Assembly: GCF_018128025.1 (NCBI RefSeq)
Contig: NZ_JAGSCS010000004.1
Location: 123,128-187,127, forward strand
Origin: Proteiniclasticum sediminis
GTDB lineage: Bacteria > Bacillota > Clostridia > Clostridiales > Clostridiaceae
DNA length: 64,000 nt
Direction: 5' to 3'
Shown here: one piece after another, positions 7,487 to 16,763 of the stretch
Numbering within the stretch: position 1 is the stretch's first letter
How the letters are laid out: each line of letters starts with the position of its first letter
Program-made: the position numbers and the translations under genes
The notes under the pieces: generated by a model
Seen by the model: only the letters and a program-made list of their open reading frames with translations
What the model was told of the DNA's origin: nothing
Databases searched by the model: none

Positions 7487-9922
7487 TTATGTCACCTTCC
7501 TGAATGATAAATTTCCGTTGTCCCGCGGTACAAAGGCATAATTGCCGATGCGCAGGCTCTTTACGATGTGGCCGTCGTTTATGTAGAGCTTTTGGGTTTG
7601 GGCTTCGTTGCTCAAATAAGCGACCTCCACGCCGTCCTGGATGAAGCAGATGCGGTTGTTTCGGATCTCCAGGATGAAAGGGTTTGCCACCTGTCCAAGG
7701 ATGATCTTACCGTCGATGAATCGGATGTGCTTTTTGATCTCGGAGAATTCTGATTTGGTGTCCCCGTCCAGCTTTGTGACCCGCTCGTCGTAGTTGGTAA
7801 ACTCCAGGTTGAAATCCTCGGCCGTCTGAGTGATGGCCAGGGAAACTTCTTCCTTGTAGGTCTCCAGGTCTGTCTTGGTGGTGTATGTCTTGGCTATCTC
7901 CCTGGTGATCGCTTCGGCGCTTTCCGTGATGGCCGTGTTCAGTGCCGTGGTGGCGGTGTTTACGACATCCACGGTGTTCTGTTCTACATCCTCCGGTGCC
8001 GGAGTGTAGTCCGTGGCGATGTTGCCTCGTTCGATTTTAACGTTTTTAACACTTGGGAATCTTCCAGTTCCGTATGTTCCATAAAACGCAAGGCTTGTAA
8101 TAGACGCTGAAGCATTGTTCAAGGTCACCTCAACCGTCATCGAATAGCGAGCATATTCCGTTGTTGCTGAGAATATTTTTTGCGGGAAGTTATATTTGAT
8201 TTCAGAAGCGGCTCTATCCGCACAATAGACTTGAATATTTCCGGCAACCGGGGATTTCATGTCAAAACTTATCGTAAATTGACCGACCCCGTGTTCATCA
8301 AATACGCTTGCTATGTTCGCGTACTGTAAATATTCCGTAAGCGATACCTTTTCCGCGCTACTATTCAACAACAAATTCCGTCCTCCGACTTTGACATTGT
8401 CGTACAGCGGGGACCATTGATAGTCGGCAGCGTTGGTGCTTTCCGTGGATGTTGTCTTGTTATGGGCCAAGCCAAGGAACCTCTTTCCCGTCGGGCTGTC
8501 GCTCATGCCGGTGCCGGTGATCGTGTCCGCGTACTTGACCCAGGTGTAGGTCGTGACGCCATTTGCTCCCGGGGCTCCAGGGAGTCCATCTGTACCTTTA
8601 ATGAGGGACCATGAATAGTCCGCGTAAGTGGTGGACTCGGTGGCCGTCGTCTTATTGTAGGCGATGCCCATGTAGGTCTTGCCGTCTGGAAAATCACTCA
8701 TCCCGCTGGTGGGGGTGTCGGCGTACTTGACCCAGGTGTAGAGCGTCTGCCCATCAGTTCCGGGCGGTCCTGGGATTCCTGGAGGACCCGGTTCTCCCTG
8801 TGGCCCGGGTGGACCTGGGGTGAGTTGAATATTCTTGAGGCCCAGCTCGGTCTGAAACTGCTTTTCGGTGAGGCTGGTATACTCCGCGCCGACCGTGATG
8901 ATGTTGTTCTCCGGGTTCATGAGGTCGATGTCCATCTGGCGGATCAAATAAAAATCGCCTAACTGGTGGGCCTGGCTCTCCACCTCGACATATTCAAAAA
9001 TGCGGAACTCGTCGATATTGACATCGATCATACTAAGATCCACGGCTGTCAGCTCGATGGTGTTTAATTGCAAAATAGATTGAGCTAAAGCTTGGTTTGC
9101 CTTGGTTAAGAGATTTGACGGTACCGTGACATCGTCGAAGCGGATCATCTTAAATATCCATCCGTACTGATCCACCGCATCCGGGTTGTAGACATAGTCC
9201 ACTCCACCATTAACAGTCTTGATGTCCACCCTGTACTTTGAACCGTCTTCATTCTCTAGCTCCGCACCGATGGGAATGATCGCGGTGGCGATGGTGTCTC
9301 CGCTGCGCTCCTGCTTTACCTTGAGGAGGTTCTCCCCGAGACGGATCACCTGGTCGCTACGGACGGTAGAATCGGTCAAATAGTCAATGTAGTTGATCCC
9401 GCCGGTCCTGCGGATGATGATGTATCCGCCCAAAGTCCCCAGAAGCTTGCTTTCGATTTCCTGCCAGGTATTTGGGAAGTCAGAATTTCCGCGGGTGATG
9501 TAATTGTTCGGGTCCGTGACCGTGATCGTCCCCAATGTGAAGTGCTTGCTTGCCTCCACCTGGGCGTTGTGGTCTGTGATGAGCTTTGTCAGATAGTCCG
9601 AGATGGATCCCTGGAAAGAGTAAGGTCGGACCAGGCTGTCATTGAGCATGGCCAGGTCGCCTTCGCAAATGATGTCTTTGGCGTTCCATGTGTCCAGCTC
9701 GTCCTCCAAGGGGCGCCCTCGGAAAATGAGGACGCCGTCCTGGTAAACTTCTACCACGGATTTCAGCTTTTTGATTTGGTTGTAAAGGGGGTGCCGAGGT
9801 AAAATGCGAAACGCCAAAGTTCCGGCCTTGTTGACCTCCAGCTTGACCTTCGGTTCCTCGATCTTGAGCTCCTCCACCCGCGGGTCCCAGAGGATTTGGT
9901 TGTCCAGCTTTATGGTATACAT
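7487..9922 (-). CDS. Tail-associated protein (Tal / prophage endopeptidase tail family) with collagen-like segment
   Basis: 811 residues. Residues 1-370 match the conserved tip protein of siphoviruses (Gp37-like), starting MYTIKLDNQILWDPRVEELK. A collagen-like run near 375-395 (GPPGPQGEPGPPGIPG) follows. Next come two ~55-residue copies of a YTWVKYADT...MSD..GK..GIA.NKTT domain separated by another GLPGAPGANG linker. After that come a carbohydrate-binding-like part (GGRNLLLNS) and a coiled-coil/beta C-terminus. It sits between Dit and the fibre gene, the standard Tal position. It forms the tail tip and contacts the cell surface. Confidence 0.85.
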   Translation of the reverse strand: MYTIKLDNQILWDPRVEELKIEEPKVKLEVNKAGTLAFRILPRHPLYNQIKKLKSVVEVYQDGVLIFRGRPLEDELDTWNAKDIICEGDLAMLNDSLVRPYSFQGSISDYLTKLITDHNAQVEASKHFTLGTITVTDPNNYITRGNSDFPNTWQEIESKLLGTLGGYIIIRRTGGINYIDYLTDSTVRSDQVIRLGENLLKVKQERSGDTIATAIIPIGAELENEDGSKYRVDIKTVNGGVDYVYNPDAVDQYGWIFKMIRFDDVTVPSNLLTKANQALAQSILQLNTIELTAVDLSMIDVNIDEFRIFEYVEVESQAHQLGDFYLIRQMDIDLMNPENNIITVGAEYTSLTEKQFQTELGLKNIQLTPGPPGPQGEPGPPGIPGPPGTDGQTLYTWVKYADTPTSGMSDFPDGKTYMGIAYNKTTATESTTYADYSWSLIKGTDGLPGAPGANGVTTYTWVKYADTITGTGMSDSPTGKRFLGLAHNKTTSTESTNAADYQWSPLYDNVKVGGRNLLLNSSAEKVSLTEYLQYANIASVFDEHGVGQFTISFDMKSPVAGNIQVYCADRAASEIKYNFPQKIFSATTEYARYSMTVEVTLNNASASITSLAFYGTYGTGRFPSVKNVKIERGNIATDYTPAPEDVEQNTVDVVNTATTALNTAITESAEAITREIAKTYTTKTDLETYKEEVSLAITQTAEDFNLEFTNYDERVTKLDGDTKSEFSEIKKHIRFIDGKIILGQVANPFILEIRNNRICFIQDGVEVAYLSNEAQTQKLYINDGHIVKSLRIGNYAFVPRDNGNLSFRKVT

Positions 9923-10579
9923 TTAAATCGCTCCTTCCTGGTACTCGATGGAGTAGGTTGTCCCGGCTGCACCAGTGATCGTGATGGGGTTCTGGCCCTC
10001 CTTGAAGATGATGCTGGTGGTTTGCCATGTTCCAGTGCTGAGGTTGTAAGTGTTGCCCTCGAAAGCGATGGACACGGCTCCGCTCACCGTAATCTTCGGG
10101 ATGACCCGTTTTCGGCTATTGCTGCAGCTGAGGGTTATCGATCCGCCGGCTCCAATTGATCCCGAGTAGATGGTCGGGTCCAGCTTGTATTTGTAAGGAT
10201 CGCATACTGCCTCTATCTCAAGTTTTCCGATGATCCCGTTTGCCTTAAAGCTCGATATGGCCATGCGGCCGTAGTAATAGTGCTGATCGTCATCCGGGAG
10301 GATGATCTTCCGCTTTTTGCCGTGGATGTAGGATCCAATGGCAGAGAGAAGATCTGCGCGCTCCGCCGGTGGGCAGAGCATGTCAAACTCAAAGGTGCCC
10401 TCCCTGTCCTCCAGGGAGACGTCTCCGTATATGGCCTCAGTGAGGTCAATGGATCCGTCCCCGATGGGCAGGTCGATATATTTTGTCTTGACCTTGGGAG
10501 GCTCCATCTCCTGGGCGGTAAGGATGAGATCCCAATCGTCAGCAGTGTGGAGATTGTCAAAGATTATTCCTCGTCGCAT
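9923..10579 (-). CDS. Distal tail protein (Dit family)
   Basis: 218 residues starting MRRGIIFDNLHTADDWDLIL, a typical Dit opening in which a phage structure strand pair precedes the loop (PPKVKTKYIDLPIGDGSIDL). The C-terminal half is a galectin-like beta domain. Dit hexamers join the tail tube to the tip and are the hub of the baseplate. The gene overlaps the tape-measure stop by one base and abuts Tal. Confidence 0.88.
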   Translation of the reverse strand: MRRGIIFDNLHTADDWDLILTAQEMEPPKVKTKYIDLPIGDGSIDLTEAIYGDVSLEDREGTFEFDMLCPPAERADLLSAIGSYIHGKKRKIILPDDDQHYYYGRMAISSFKANGIIGKLEIEAVCDPYKYKLDPTIYSGSIGAGGSITLSCSNSRKRVIPKITVSGAVSIAFEGNTYNLSTGTWQTTSIIFKEGQNPITITGAAGTTYSIEYQEGAI

Positions 10580-13059
10580 TAGATTCCTCTCTCCCTTCGT
10601 GCGCTATTTTTGCCGAGCTCCCTGTTTACCCCTGGGGCTACGGCTCCAACAATGGCGCCCGTGTCCATGACAAGCTGCATCTCATTCTCAAGGTGTGGCA
10701 GGTATTGCGCCAAGATGGCGATCATGCTGTCAATCTTCCCGGCCAGGCTGCCGTTGTCTCCAAGGCTGGACCTGACGCTCTCCAGCTGCGTGCTTGGGCT
10801 GACCAGTGGGTTTCCGTTCATCATGTTGACCATCTGCGGGGTTCCGGCATCCATGACCTGGGCTGTCAAGTCGTCCATGGCGTCCACGGCCTTGCTGGCG
10901 TCCGCTTCGATTCCGACGGCTATGCCCTGGGGCATCATTTTTCCGACTTCGTCTCTTAGCTTTGTGGCGGGGGAATGGATCCCCAGGAACTTTTTCACAC
11001 CCTTGACGGCCATGTCCACCACTTCTTTCGCGGCGTTCGCGAGGCCTGCGGCAGCGCCCAGAACGCCTTCTTTTATGCCGTCGATGATCGCTTTTCCCAC
11101 GGTCTGGTAGTTGTAATTTTTAAAGGCATTGATCAGTGATGTGATGATTGTGGGGATCTGTTTGAGTAGGTCTGGGATGGCCTGGACAAGTCCAAGGGCC
11201 AACATCACCATGATCTGCACCGACGCCTCAATGAGTTTCGGAAGGTTCCGGCTAATAGCCTCGACGAGCTTGGCAATAATGACCGGCGCCTTGGACAAAA
11301 GCTGCGGCATAGCCTTAAGCAAGCCGTCCGCGAGGGCCATCATAATGGCGATGGCTGCATCGATCAGCATGTCTATGTTCTCGACCAGGCTGTCCACCAG
11401 AGTCAGGAGGGCGTCGATGGCCGCCGGGATGAGGGTTGGTAAGTTCTCCGTGAGACCCTGGGCCAACATCATGATGATGGTGATGGCGGCTGTCAAAATA
11501 AGTGGAAGGTTATCCATGAGTGCCTGCGTAAGCATGAGTAAAATGGTCATCCCGGCTGCGATTAACTGCGGAAGCATCCCGGTTATTCCACCGATGATCT
11601 TTGTAAGCAGATCAGCTCCGATAGCTATTAGCGCAGGTAGATTGTCCATGATGGCCGTGACCAGGGTGTCCACGATTATCCATGCGGTCTCGATGATCTG
11701 ACCGATTTCTCGGAGGAGCACATCCGCAATTTTCGGGATAATTTGCGCTATGAACTCCAGGAATATCGGGAGCAGCTCATCTGCTAATTCCATGATCGTG
11801 TCGGTAAGCGCTGGAAGCACATCGAAAAGACTAGCCGCTATGCGCTGAATGACCGGGATGAGGTTCGACAGGACCGCCTTGATGCTGTCTGCCAGACTTT
11901 GGGAAAGCTCGTCCAGGTTGGCGTTCTCGTCGGCCAGGCCTGAAATGAAGTTTCCATAGGCGGATTTCATCTGCCCGATGGATCCAGATATGGTTTCCGA
12001 TGCTTCCTTGGCGGTGGTGCCGGTGATTCCCAGCTCCGTTTGTACAACGTGTATGGCCTGATATACGTCATTCAGGTTGTTTATGTCGTACTTGACCCCG
12101 GATAGGGCGGTAGCGTCTTTCAGCAGCCGCTCCATTTCCGTTTTGGTTCCGCCGTAGCCTAATTTCAAGTTGTCGAGCATGGTGTAATTTTGCTTGGCAA
12201 ATCCCTGGTATGCATTTTGGATGTCTGAAATATTAGACCCCATCTTATTAGCGTTGTCTGCCATGTCAATGATGGCCATGTCCGCCACCTGCGCTGCCTT
12301 TGCCGTATCGCCGTTTAGCGATTGCAGAAGGCTAGCGCTGAAAGAGGTAACCTGGGACATGTAGTCGTTCGCTGTGATTCCGGCGGCCTTATAAGCTTCG
12401 TTTGCATACTCCTGGACCGCTTTGGCGCTGTCCTTGAAGATGGTTTCGACACCGCCGACCAGCTGCTGCGTTTCTGCGTAGCTTTCCACCGCGGCTTTCC
12501 CGATGTTAAATACACCGGTAACCATGCCCTTTATGGCTCCGCCGATCTTCTTAATCCCTCCGATGATAGCTTCGCTGATCAGATTCGCCTTGATGATGTC
12601 TCCAAGTTTGAGAGTCTCGGTTCCAGCGCCCTTTGCACCTTTGCCCACGTCTTCCATACCGTCTGCCACTTTCTTTACCTGGCCACCGGTTTCATTGAAC
12701 TCTTTCTGCTGGTCCTCTAGTTTTCCGAGTTTTTGCTCAGTTGATATGATTTCACGCTGAAAATCACGGTATTGGTCGGATGTGATCTCCCCTTTATCAA
12801 ATTGCGCCTGGACTTGACCTTGCGCATCTTTCAAAATCGCAAGTTTTTTCTTGGTTTCTTCGATAGTTTCGTTTAGGATCGTTTGCTTCTGTGCAAGCAG
12901 CTCAACGTTCTTTGGGTCCAACTTTAAAAGACTCTCTACACCTCGAAGCTCACCCTGCAGTTCTCCTGCCTTAGCGCTAGACTTACTGATCGCTTTATCC
13001 AGTTTAGTAGAGTCGCCGCCGATCTCGACCGTGATTCCTGCGATTTTTTTCTTTGCCAT
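10579..13059 (-). CDS. Tail tape measure protein
   Basis: 826 residues. The N-terminus (ITVEIGGDSTKLDKAIS, then a long coiled coil to ~130) is typical of siphovirus tape measures. Residues ~230-370 carry the conserved TMP domain (YMSQVTSFSASLL, MADNANKMGS). Residues ~385-640 are a run of about ten imperfect ~40-residue hydrophobic helical repeats of the LPALI/LTKIIGGI type, which set tail length and may enter the membrane during ejection. It is the largest tail gene and directly follows the G/GT frame, as in lambda-type tails. Confidence 0.93.
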   Translation of the reverse strand: MAKKKIAGITVEIGGDSTKLDKAISKSSAKAGELQGELRGVESLLKLDPKNVELLAQKQTILNETIEETKKKLAILKDAQGQVQAQFDKGEITSDQYRDFQREIISTEQKLGKLEDQQKEFNETGGQVKKVADGMEDVGKGAKGAGTETLKLGDIIKANLISEAIIGGIKKIGGAIKGMVTGVFNIGKAAVESYAETQQLVGGVETIFKDSAKAVQEYANEAYKAAGITANDYMSQVTSFSASLLQSLNGDTAKAAQVADMAIIDMADNANKMGSNISDIQNAYQGFAKQNYTMLDNLKLGYGGTKTEMERLLKDATALSGVKYDINNLNDVYQAIHVVQTELGITGTTAKEASETISGSIGQMKSAYGNFISGLADENANLDELSQSLADSIKAVLSNLIPVIQRIAASLFDVLPALTDTIMELADELLPIFLEFIAQIIPKIADVLLREIGQIIETAWIIVDTLVTAIMDNLPALIAIGADLLTKIIGGITGMLPQLIAAGMTILLMLTQALMDNLPLILTAAITIIMMLAQGLTENLPTLIPAAIDALLTLVDSLVENIDMLIDAAIAIMMALADGLLKAMPQLLSKAPVIIAKLVEAISRNLPKLIEASVQIMVMLALGLVQAIPDLLKQIPTIITSLINAFKNYNYQTVGKAIIDGIKEGVLGAAAGLANAAKEVVDMAVKGVKKFLGIHSPATKLRDEVGKMMPQGIAVGIEADASKAVDAMDDLTAQVMDAGTPQMVNMMNGNPLVSPSTQLESVRSSLGDNGSLAGKIDSMIAILAQYLPHLENEMQLVMDTGAIVGAVAPGVNRELGKNSARRERGI

Positions 13060-13100
13060 TTTTTCACCTCTTTTCGGTTAAAAAATAAAAAAGGGACACC

Positions 13101-13705
13101 TTATGATGTCCCCTGCGTCCCGATCTTCTTTTCGCGTAGGCGCTTCCTATCGGGAGCGGTTTGTGTGATGCGCCATGCGTTCTCCAGGTATTCCTGGCCG
13201 TCCTCGGTTTGCATGAGATTGTAAATTCTTGCATCTCGGAAATAGCAGTAAAACTCAACGATGTCCAGCTCCTCGATCTCATAGAAATTGAGCCCGGTAT
13301 AGTCGCTTACGGTCTTTTCCATGATCGTGTATATAGCCCACTCATGTCCCTTACTATCAGTCTTTTTAGGATAGTAAGGGATTTCTAGTTTTTTGAGTTT
13401 CGGATTTCTCCTACCCAGGTAAAATAGGCCTTGAGCAGTTCCTGCATCTCGTCGATGTTCATGGTGTCCAGGACAAAATCGACGGTGATTTTCTTTCCCT
13501 GCTTGTTTTTGCTCAGGGCCCTTGAAACGGCCTCGGCCAGTGCCTCGAACACGTCGCTCTCTTCTTTCATAGATTCCTTATCGATCTTAGCCATGTCGCT
13601 GATCGATTTCAGGACTTTTAATTTCGGCGGCTCGACGCTCAGCCGGAGGCCGTTGGAAAGGGTCACTTCAAAATAACGGATGTTCAATTGTCGCATGTCA
13701 AACAT
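13101..13705 (-). CDS. Tail assembly chaperone GT fusion, made by -1 ribosomal frameshift
   Basis: The frame ending at 13385 and the frame ending at 13101 are joined by a -1 slip on A AAA AAC (13388-13394). The new frame is open: AAC, then CTA GAA ATC CCT, 22 codons, then straight into the 73-codon ORF that begins MEKTVSDYTG. The product has 201 residues, 106 of G plus 95 of T. The T part (FYEIEELDIVEFYCYFRDA) has no ribosome binding site of its own. GT fusions are minor chaperones that, with G, load the tape measure and recruit tail-tube subunits. Position between tail tube and tape measure genes fits exactly. Confidence 0.88.
13348..13394 (-). promoter_or_regulatory. Programmed -1 frameshift signal: slippery heptamer plus stem-loop
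   Basis: On the minus strand A AAA AAC (X XXY YYZ in the zero frame) lies directly before the TAG. After a 7-base spacer (TAGAAAT) comes a perfect 11-bp stem, CCCTTACTATC with GATAGTAAGGG, closed by an 11-base loop. Slippery site, 5-9-base spacer and downstream structure are the three canonical elements of -1 frameshifting. Confidence 0.9.
13385..13705 (-). CDS. Tail assembly chaperone G (zero-frame product)
   Basis: 106 residues, from MFDMRQLNIRYFEVTLSNGL to RNSKN. It is acidic and helical, and it ends at a TAG immediately after the slippery sequence. Most ribosomes should stop here and make G alone. It shares its whole length with the GT fusion. Tail-tube gene upstream and tape measure downstream match the lambda G-T-H order. 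Confidence 0.85.
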   Translation of the reverse strand: MFDMRQLNIRYFEVTLSNGLRLSVEPPKLKVLKSISDMAKIDKESMKEESDVFEALAEAVSRALSKNKQGKKITVDFVLDTMNIDEMQELLKAYFTWVGEIRNSKN

Positions 13706-13735
13706 GATTTAAATCCTCCTCTGATTTAGTGTTGT

Positions 13736-14299
13736 TTAGCCCGCTACAACGGGGATCTCTTCCTCGATGATCACGAGGGTCCCTTCACTGTCGAGGCTCG
13801 GGTTAGCCTTGAACTCTGCATCAACGACGGTTTCTGCATCCTTGGCAAAGGCCAGGGTAAATCCTGCCTGGTTCTGCCCGGCAATGGTGATTCTGACATC
13901 ACCATCTACTGGATCCTCATGGAGGAATCTTAGCAGGTATTCCTTGCCGTCTTGATTGTGGATACCACCGATCTTCAGCGTTCTCTTTCCAGTGGCCGGA
14001 GTCTCGGTAACTCGGGCCGTAGCACTCAGTTTCTTCAGGGTGTTGCCATTCCAGGTCATAATGCCGGATTTCAGCAGCACATCTTCGCTGATGATCTTTG
14101 TCTTTTGGACGTTTCCCAGGTCATCCTTGGCGGTGTAGGTCTCCATGGCATACTCCAGGGAGGCTCCGCCTTTGATTTCACCGATACGGTTTTCTGCCTT
14201 CTCGATGTCGGCGTCTGCGGGAATAGTCCCTGGTGTGGCAAGCTCCATAATATAGAGCAGCCCTGATCCCAGAGTTATGACTTCTTTATCTCTTTTCAT
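13736..14299 (-). CDS. Major tail (tube) protein
   Basis: 187 residues from the ATG behind GGAGATAG; the frame extends ten codons further but without a usable site. It is beta-rich with no membrane segment (EVITLGSGLLYIMELATPG, LKIGGIHNQDGKEYLLRF), as expected for a siphovirus tube subunit, and ends in an acidic patch. It lies between the tail terminator-type gene and the G/GT chaperones, the standard place for the tube protein. Confidence 0.82.
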   Translation of the reverse strand: MKRDKEVITLGSGLLYIMELATPGTIPADADIEKAENRIGEIKGGASLEYAMETYTAKDDLGNVQKTKIISEDVLLKSGIMTWNGNTLKKLSATARVTETPATGKRTLKIGGIHNQDGKEYLLRFLHEDPVDGDVRITIAGQNQAGFTLAFAKDAETVVDAEFKANPSLDSEGTLVIIEEEIPVVAG

Positions 14300-14303
14300 G
14301 CTT

Positions 14304-14618
14304 CTATCTCCTTTTCTCGATGTAGTCAAACGTATAGACGGTCATGTAGATCTGCTCATCCTTAAGCCAGGTCCGGTCTTGTTTTCCGAACTCCATGGCT
14401 CGAAGAAAGAGCTCAAACTCAATTTTCGCCTCGGCGTCCGTGTCAATGTTCGGGCTGTACAGTTCGATGGTGGAGGTGTGCTCCAGAATTAGGATTGTGC
14501 TGTCGGATCCTCTGGCACTTACCGCATCAAAGTAGACGGCGTATGTTCCGGCAGGTGGCTGTAGAAACCGGACCTCTTTATACTGGACGCCGGCGGCGGT
14601 CAATATATCCTTAACCAT
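14304..14618 (-). CDS. Tail terminator / completion-like protein
   Basis: 104 residues beginning MVKDILTAAGVQYKEVRFLQ. The fold predicted from the sequence is alternating strands and helices around YAVYFDAVSARG and STIELYSPN, as in small minor tail proteins that cap the tail tube. It overlaps the HK97 gp10-like gene by 8 bases and precedes the tube gene, which supports a neck or terminator role. Family assignment rests mostly on position. Confidence 0.65.
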   Translation of the reverse strand: MVKDILTAAGVQYKEVRFLQPPAGTYAVYFDAVSARGSDSTILILEHTSTIELYSPNIDTDAEAKIEFELFLRAMEFGKQDRTWLKDEQIYMTVYTFDYIEKRR

Positions 14619-15000
14619 TCGCGATCGCCTCCTCGACTTTTCTCACATATTCCTCGGTCACGAGCTCCGTTGCGGTACCTAAAAAGCCGTAGGCCTTTGT
14701 GCGGGTTCCCGCCTTGGTCATGTGGCCATTCTCCAGGAGGTGGGTAAGTCTATACTCTGGATCCTTAACATACCAGGCCATGGTGATCTCATATGGGCTT
14801 TCCCAAATCACCGTTGAGGATATGTTCCGTCTGTATGCCCCGGTGTCCCGCTCAAATCGCTGGGCCTTGGTCATTTTAACCAGGGCTTGCATACTTTCCT
14901 GCGTAGCGATCTTGATCTTCTCCAAGGTGTTTCTATGGTAGAGGGTCAGTTCCTTTTCGATGGCGCTGCTGATGTTCTGGATCAGAACTTTATTAGCCAT
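14611..15000 (-). CDS. HK97 gp10-like head-tail / minor tail component
   Basis: 129 residues. The helical N-terminus (VLIQNISSAIEKELTLYHRN) and the C-terminal RLTHLLENGHMTKAGTRTKA element are hallmarks of the HK97 gp10 family. These act at the head-tail joint. It overlaps both neighbours (the adaptor gene upstream by one base), so translation is coupled across the neck genes. Confidence 0.82.
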   Translation of the reverse strand: MANKVLIQNISSAIEKELTLYHRNTLEKIKIATQESMQALVKMTKAQRFERDTGAYRRNISSTVIWESPYEITMAWYVKDPEYRLTHLLENGHMTKAGTRTKAYGFLGTATELVTEEYVRKVEEAIANG

Positions 15001-15305
15001 TACCTCACCCCCAAAAGTCTGACTTCTTGGTGTCGCTCTTCAAAGTCGTCATAGCCCACGATGTTGTAGTTCTGGCCGTCAAAGATGATCCGATAGAGCT
15101 GGGTATTGCCGTCGATTGCTTTCAGCATGGGGTTATACCTGACTTTAAAGACCTTTTCGGACTTATTTTGTAGCGCTCCTGCATTCAGATACTCAGAGTC
15201 TCCTTTGCTCTTGTTCACATTGGAGTGGACCAGTGGAAGGTAGTCCTCCCACTTTTCCGTCTCCAGATTGAGCTTTTCAATGGCTATAGGGCGCTTGTAG
15301 ATCAT
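15000..15305 (-). CDS. Head-tail adaptor / head closure protein
   Basis: 101 residues. Strand-rich sequence with YRIIFDGQNYNIVGYDDFEE and a closing RHQEVRLLGVR is typical of SPP1 gp16-like / phage head-tail joining proteins that plug the portal after packaging. It overlaps the connector gene by four bases (ATGA type). Confidence 0.78.
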   Translation of the reverse strand: MIYKRPIAIEKLNLETEKWEDYLPLVHSNVNKSKGDSEYLNAGALQNKSEKVFKVRYNPMLKAIDGNTQLYRIIFDGQNYNIVGYDDFEERHQEVRLLGVR

Positions 15306-15595
15306 ACGACTTCACCTGCCGTCCTCATGTCCAGCCTGATCTGCAGGCTGAAATCCTCTACGAGGCGGCGGATATTTCCGGCTACCTTTTCGTTGAGGGT
15401 GTGGTTGTCGTACAGGTCCGCGATGACGATCAGAGCCAGCTCCTTGACCCGTGGATCCTCAGTTGGAAAACCAGTCCCGAGTGAACCCTCCAGGTACTTA
15501 TTCGCCACACTGATGATCTGTGTAAGTCTTCGGTCTGTTGCGGCATCCATGTAGTCTATGCCGAGGTAATCCTTAACGTCTTGTAGTGTAGGCAT
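15302..15595 (-). CDS. Head-tail connector, gp6/QLRG type
   Basis: 97 residues: MPTLQDVKDYLGIDYMDAAT then helices (LTQIISVANKYLEGSLG; LALIVIADLYDNH). Small all-helical proteins with a short ATDRRL loop directly after the capsid gene are connector (HK97 gp6-like) subunits that bind the portal. Ribosome site GGGAGGG. Confidence 0.82.
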   Translation of the reverse strand: MPTLQDVKDYLGIDYMDAATDRRLTQIISVANKYLEGSLGTGFPTEDPRVKELALIVIADLYDNHTLNEKVAGNIRRLVEDFSLQIRLDMRTAGEVV

Positions 15596-15632
15596 TCATC
15601 GGATCCCTCCCTTCGGTTGATTTAGCTTGCTA

Positions 15633-16763
15633 TTAGCCAGTGACGACGGGAGTGGCCTCGAACGTCGCGTAGATGTAGGCATCGGCATCGGTCTGGATGA
15701 CATCGAAACCTTCGATTACACGGATCGCGGTCTGGTTCTTGCCGAAGTAGAAGTGCTCGGAGGTGGCAAACTGCAGGTTCTGGTAGTCCTCGAACTCTGC
15801 GCCAGCCTTGAGGGAGCCGTAGAACATGGGAGCCAGTCCACCTACAAGGGGCAGTTGCGCGTCAGAGAAAACACGAACCGGCAGACCCTGGAACAGCTTC
15901 TCAGTGCGGTTTGCAGGATTCTCCTGGAGTACAGGCTTTCCATCTGCGAACTTCTCGGCATCCAGGATGGAGAAACCGGTCTGATTCGTTACGATTACAG
16001 CGTCCAGAAGGATGGCGGGGTCCAGCTCGGTGTTGATAGACAGCTTCAGCGCTTCCCATCCCTTGATGGCCTTGGCGACCTTGCCGGATTTCAGAGCAGT
16101 AAAGATGGCATTGTTCTCAGTATAGACAGCGTTCTTGATGAACCATCGGTTCAGGTATCCCAGCAGCCCGGCCTTTTCAGCGCCCTGGAGGATGTTGGAA
16201 ACAGGGATGATCTTCGCGAAGAAGTCAATTGCCCAAGGCTTTCTGGTGAAAGCGGGCTGTCCTGTTGCGTCGATGTCATTTCCATCGGTGAGGGCGGTCA
16301 GGCCGACGACATCTCCAGATTCATAGTTGCTGGATCCGGTCAGGGCGTTTACGGGGTTTACAGTGACCAGGTCCTTTGCGGAGATATAGGAGCGTCTCAG
16401 CTCTTTGATGGCCAGCTGGACATCTTCGGGCAGGAGGTACTCTTCACCAGAGGTTCCGCCGACGATCAGGGCCTTTTCGGTATCATCCAGTTTCTGGTTC
16501 TTGAGCATCTTAGCTACGACTGCGAATCCATCCACAGTGCTGTCCTTTTCCTTGTCCTGGATCTGGTCATCGGTGGGAGCGTTGTGGGCCTTTTCGGATT
16601 CGAAGAGTCTCTTCTCGATCTCGAATTCCTTGGTCAGCTCATCGATTTCATCTAGGAGTCCCTTTGCCTTGTCCAGGTCCTTGGTCTCCCCCTCGGTAAA
16701 GGCTTTTGCAGCGATTCTCTTCTGTTCAATCTTCGCGAGCAATTCTCTCATTTTCTTGTTCAT
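15633..16763 (-). CDS. Major capsid protein, HK97 fold
   Basis: 376 residues. The first ~75 residues are a charged coiled coil (RELLAKIEQKRIAAKAFTEG), the scaffold-like delta domain removed by the prohead protease in this family. From about residue 110 the sequence has the HK97 pattern: LLPEDVQLAIKELRRSY, a proline-rich WAIDFFAKIIPVSN and FYFGKNQTAIRVIEGFDV near the end. It forms the icosahedral shell. The protease gene ends immediately upstream, as expected. Confidence 0.93.
   Translation of the reverse strand: MNKKMRELLAKIEQKRIAAKAFTEGETKDLDKAKGLLDEIDELTKEFEIEKRLFESEKAHNAPTDDQIQDKEKDSTVDGFAVVAKMLKNQKLDDTEKALIVGGTSGEEYLLPEDVQLAIKELRRSYISAKDLVTVNPVNALTGSSNYESGDVVGLTALTDGNDIDATGQPAFTRKPWAIDFFAKIIPVSNILQGAEKAGLLGYLNRWFIKNAVYTENNAIFTALKSGKVAKAIKGWEALKLSINTELDPAILLDAVIVTNQTGFSILDAEKFADGKPVLQENPANRTEKLFQGLPVRVFSDAQLPLVGGLAPMFYGSLKAGAEFEDYQNLQFATSEHFYFGKNQTAIRVIEGFDVIQTDADAYIYATFEATPVVTG

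Noticed and set aside
8760-8830. Collagen-like segment as a host gene fragment
   Set aside because: Gly-x-Pro runs are common linkers in phage tail-tip proteins, and the frame continues on both sides.
13064-13282. 72-codon ORF in another frame over the T extension
   Set aside because: Arg/Ser-rich product without motif; the -1 fusion frame explains this segment.
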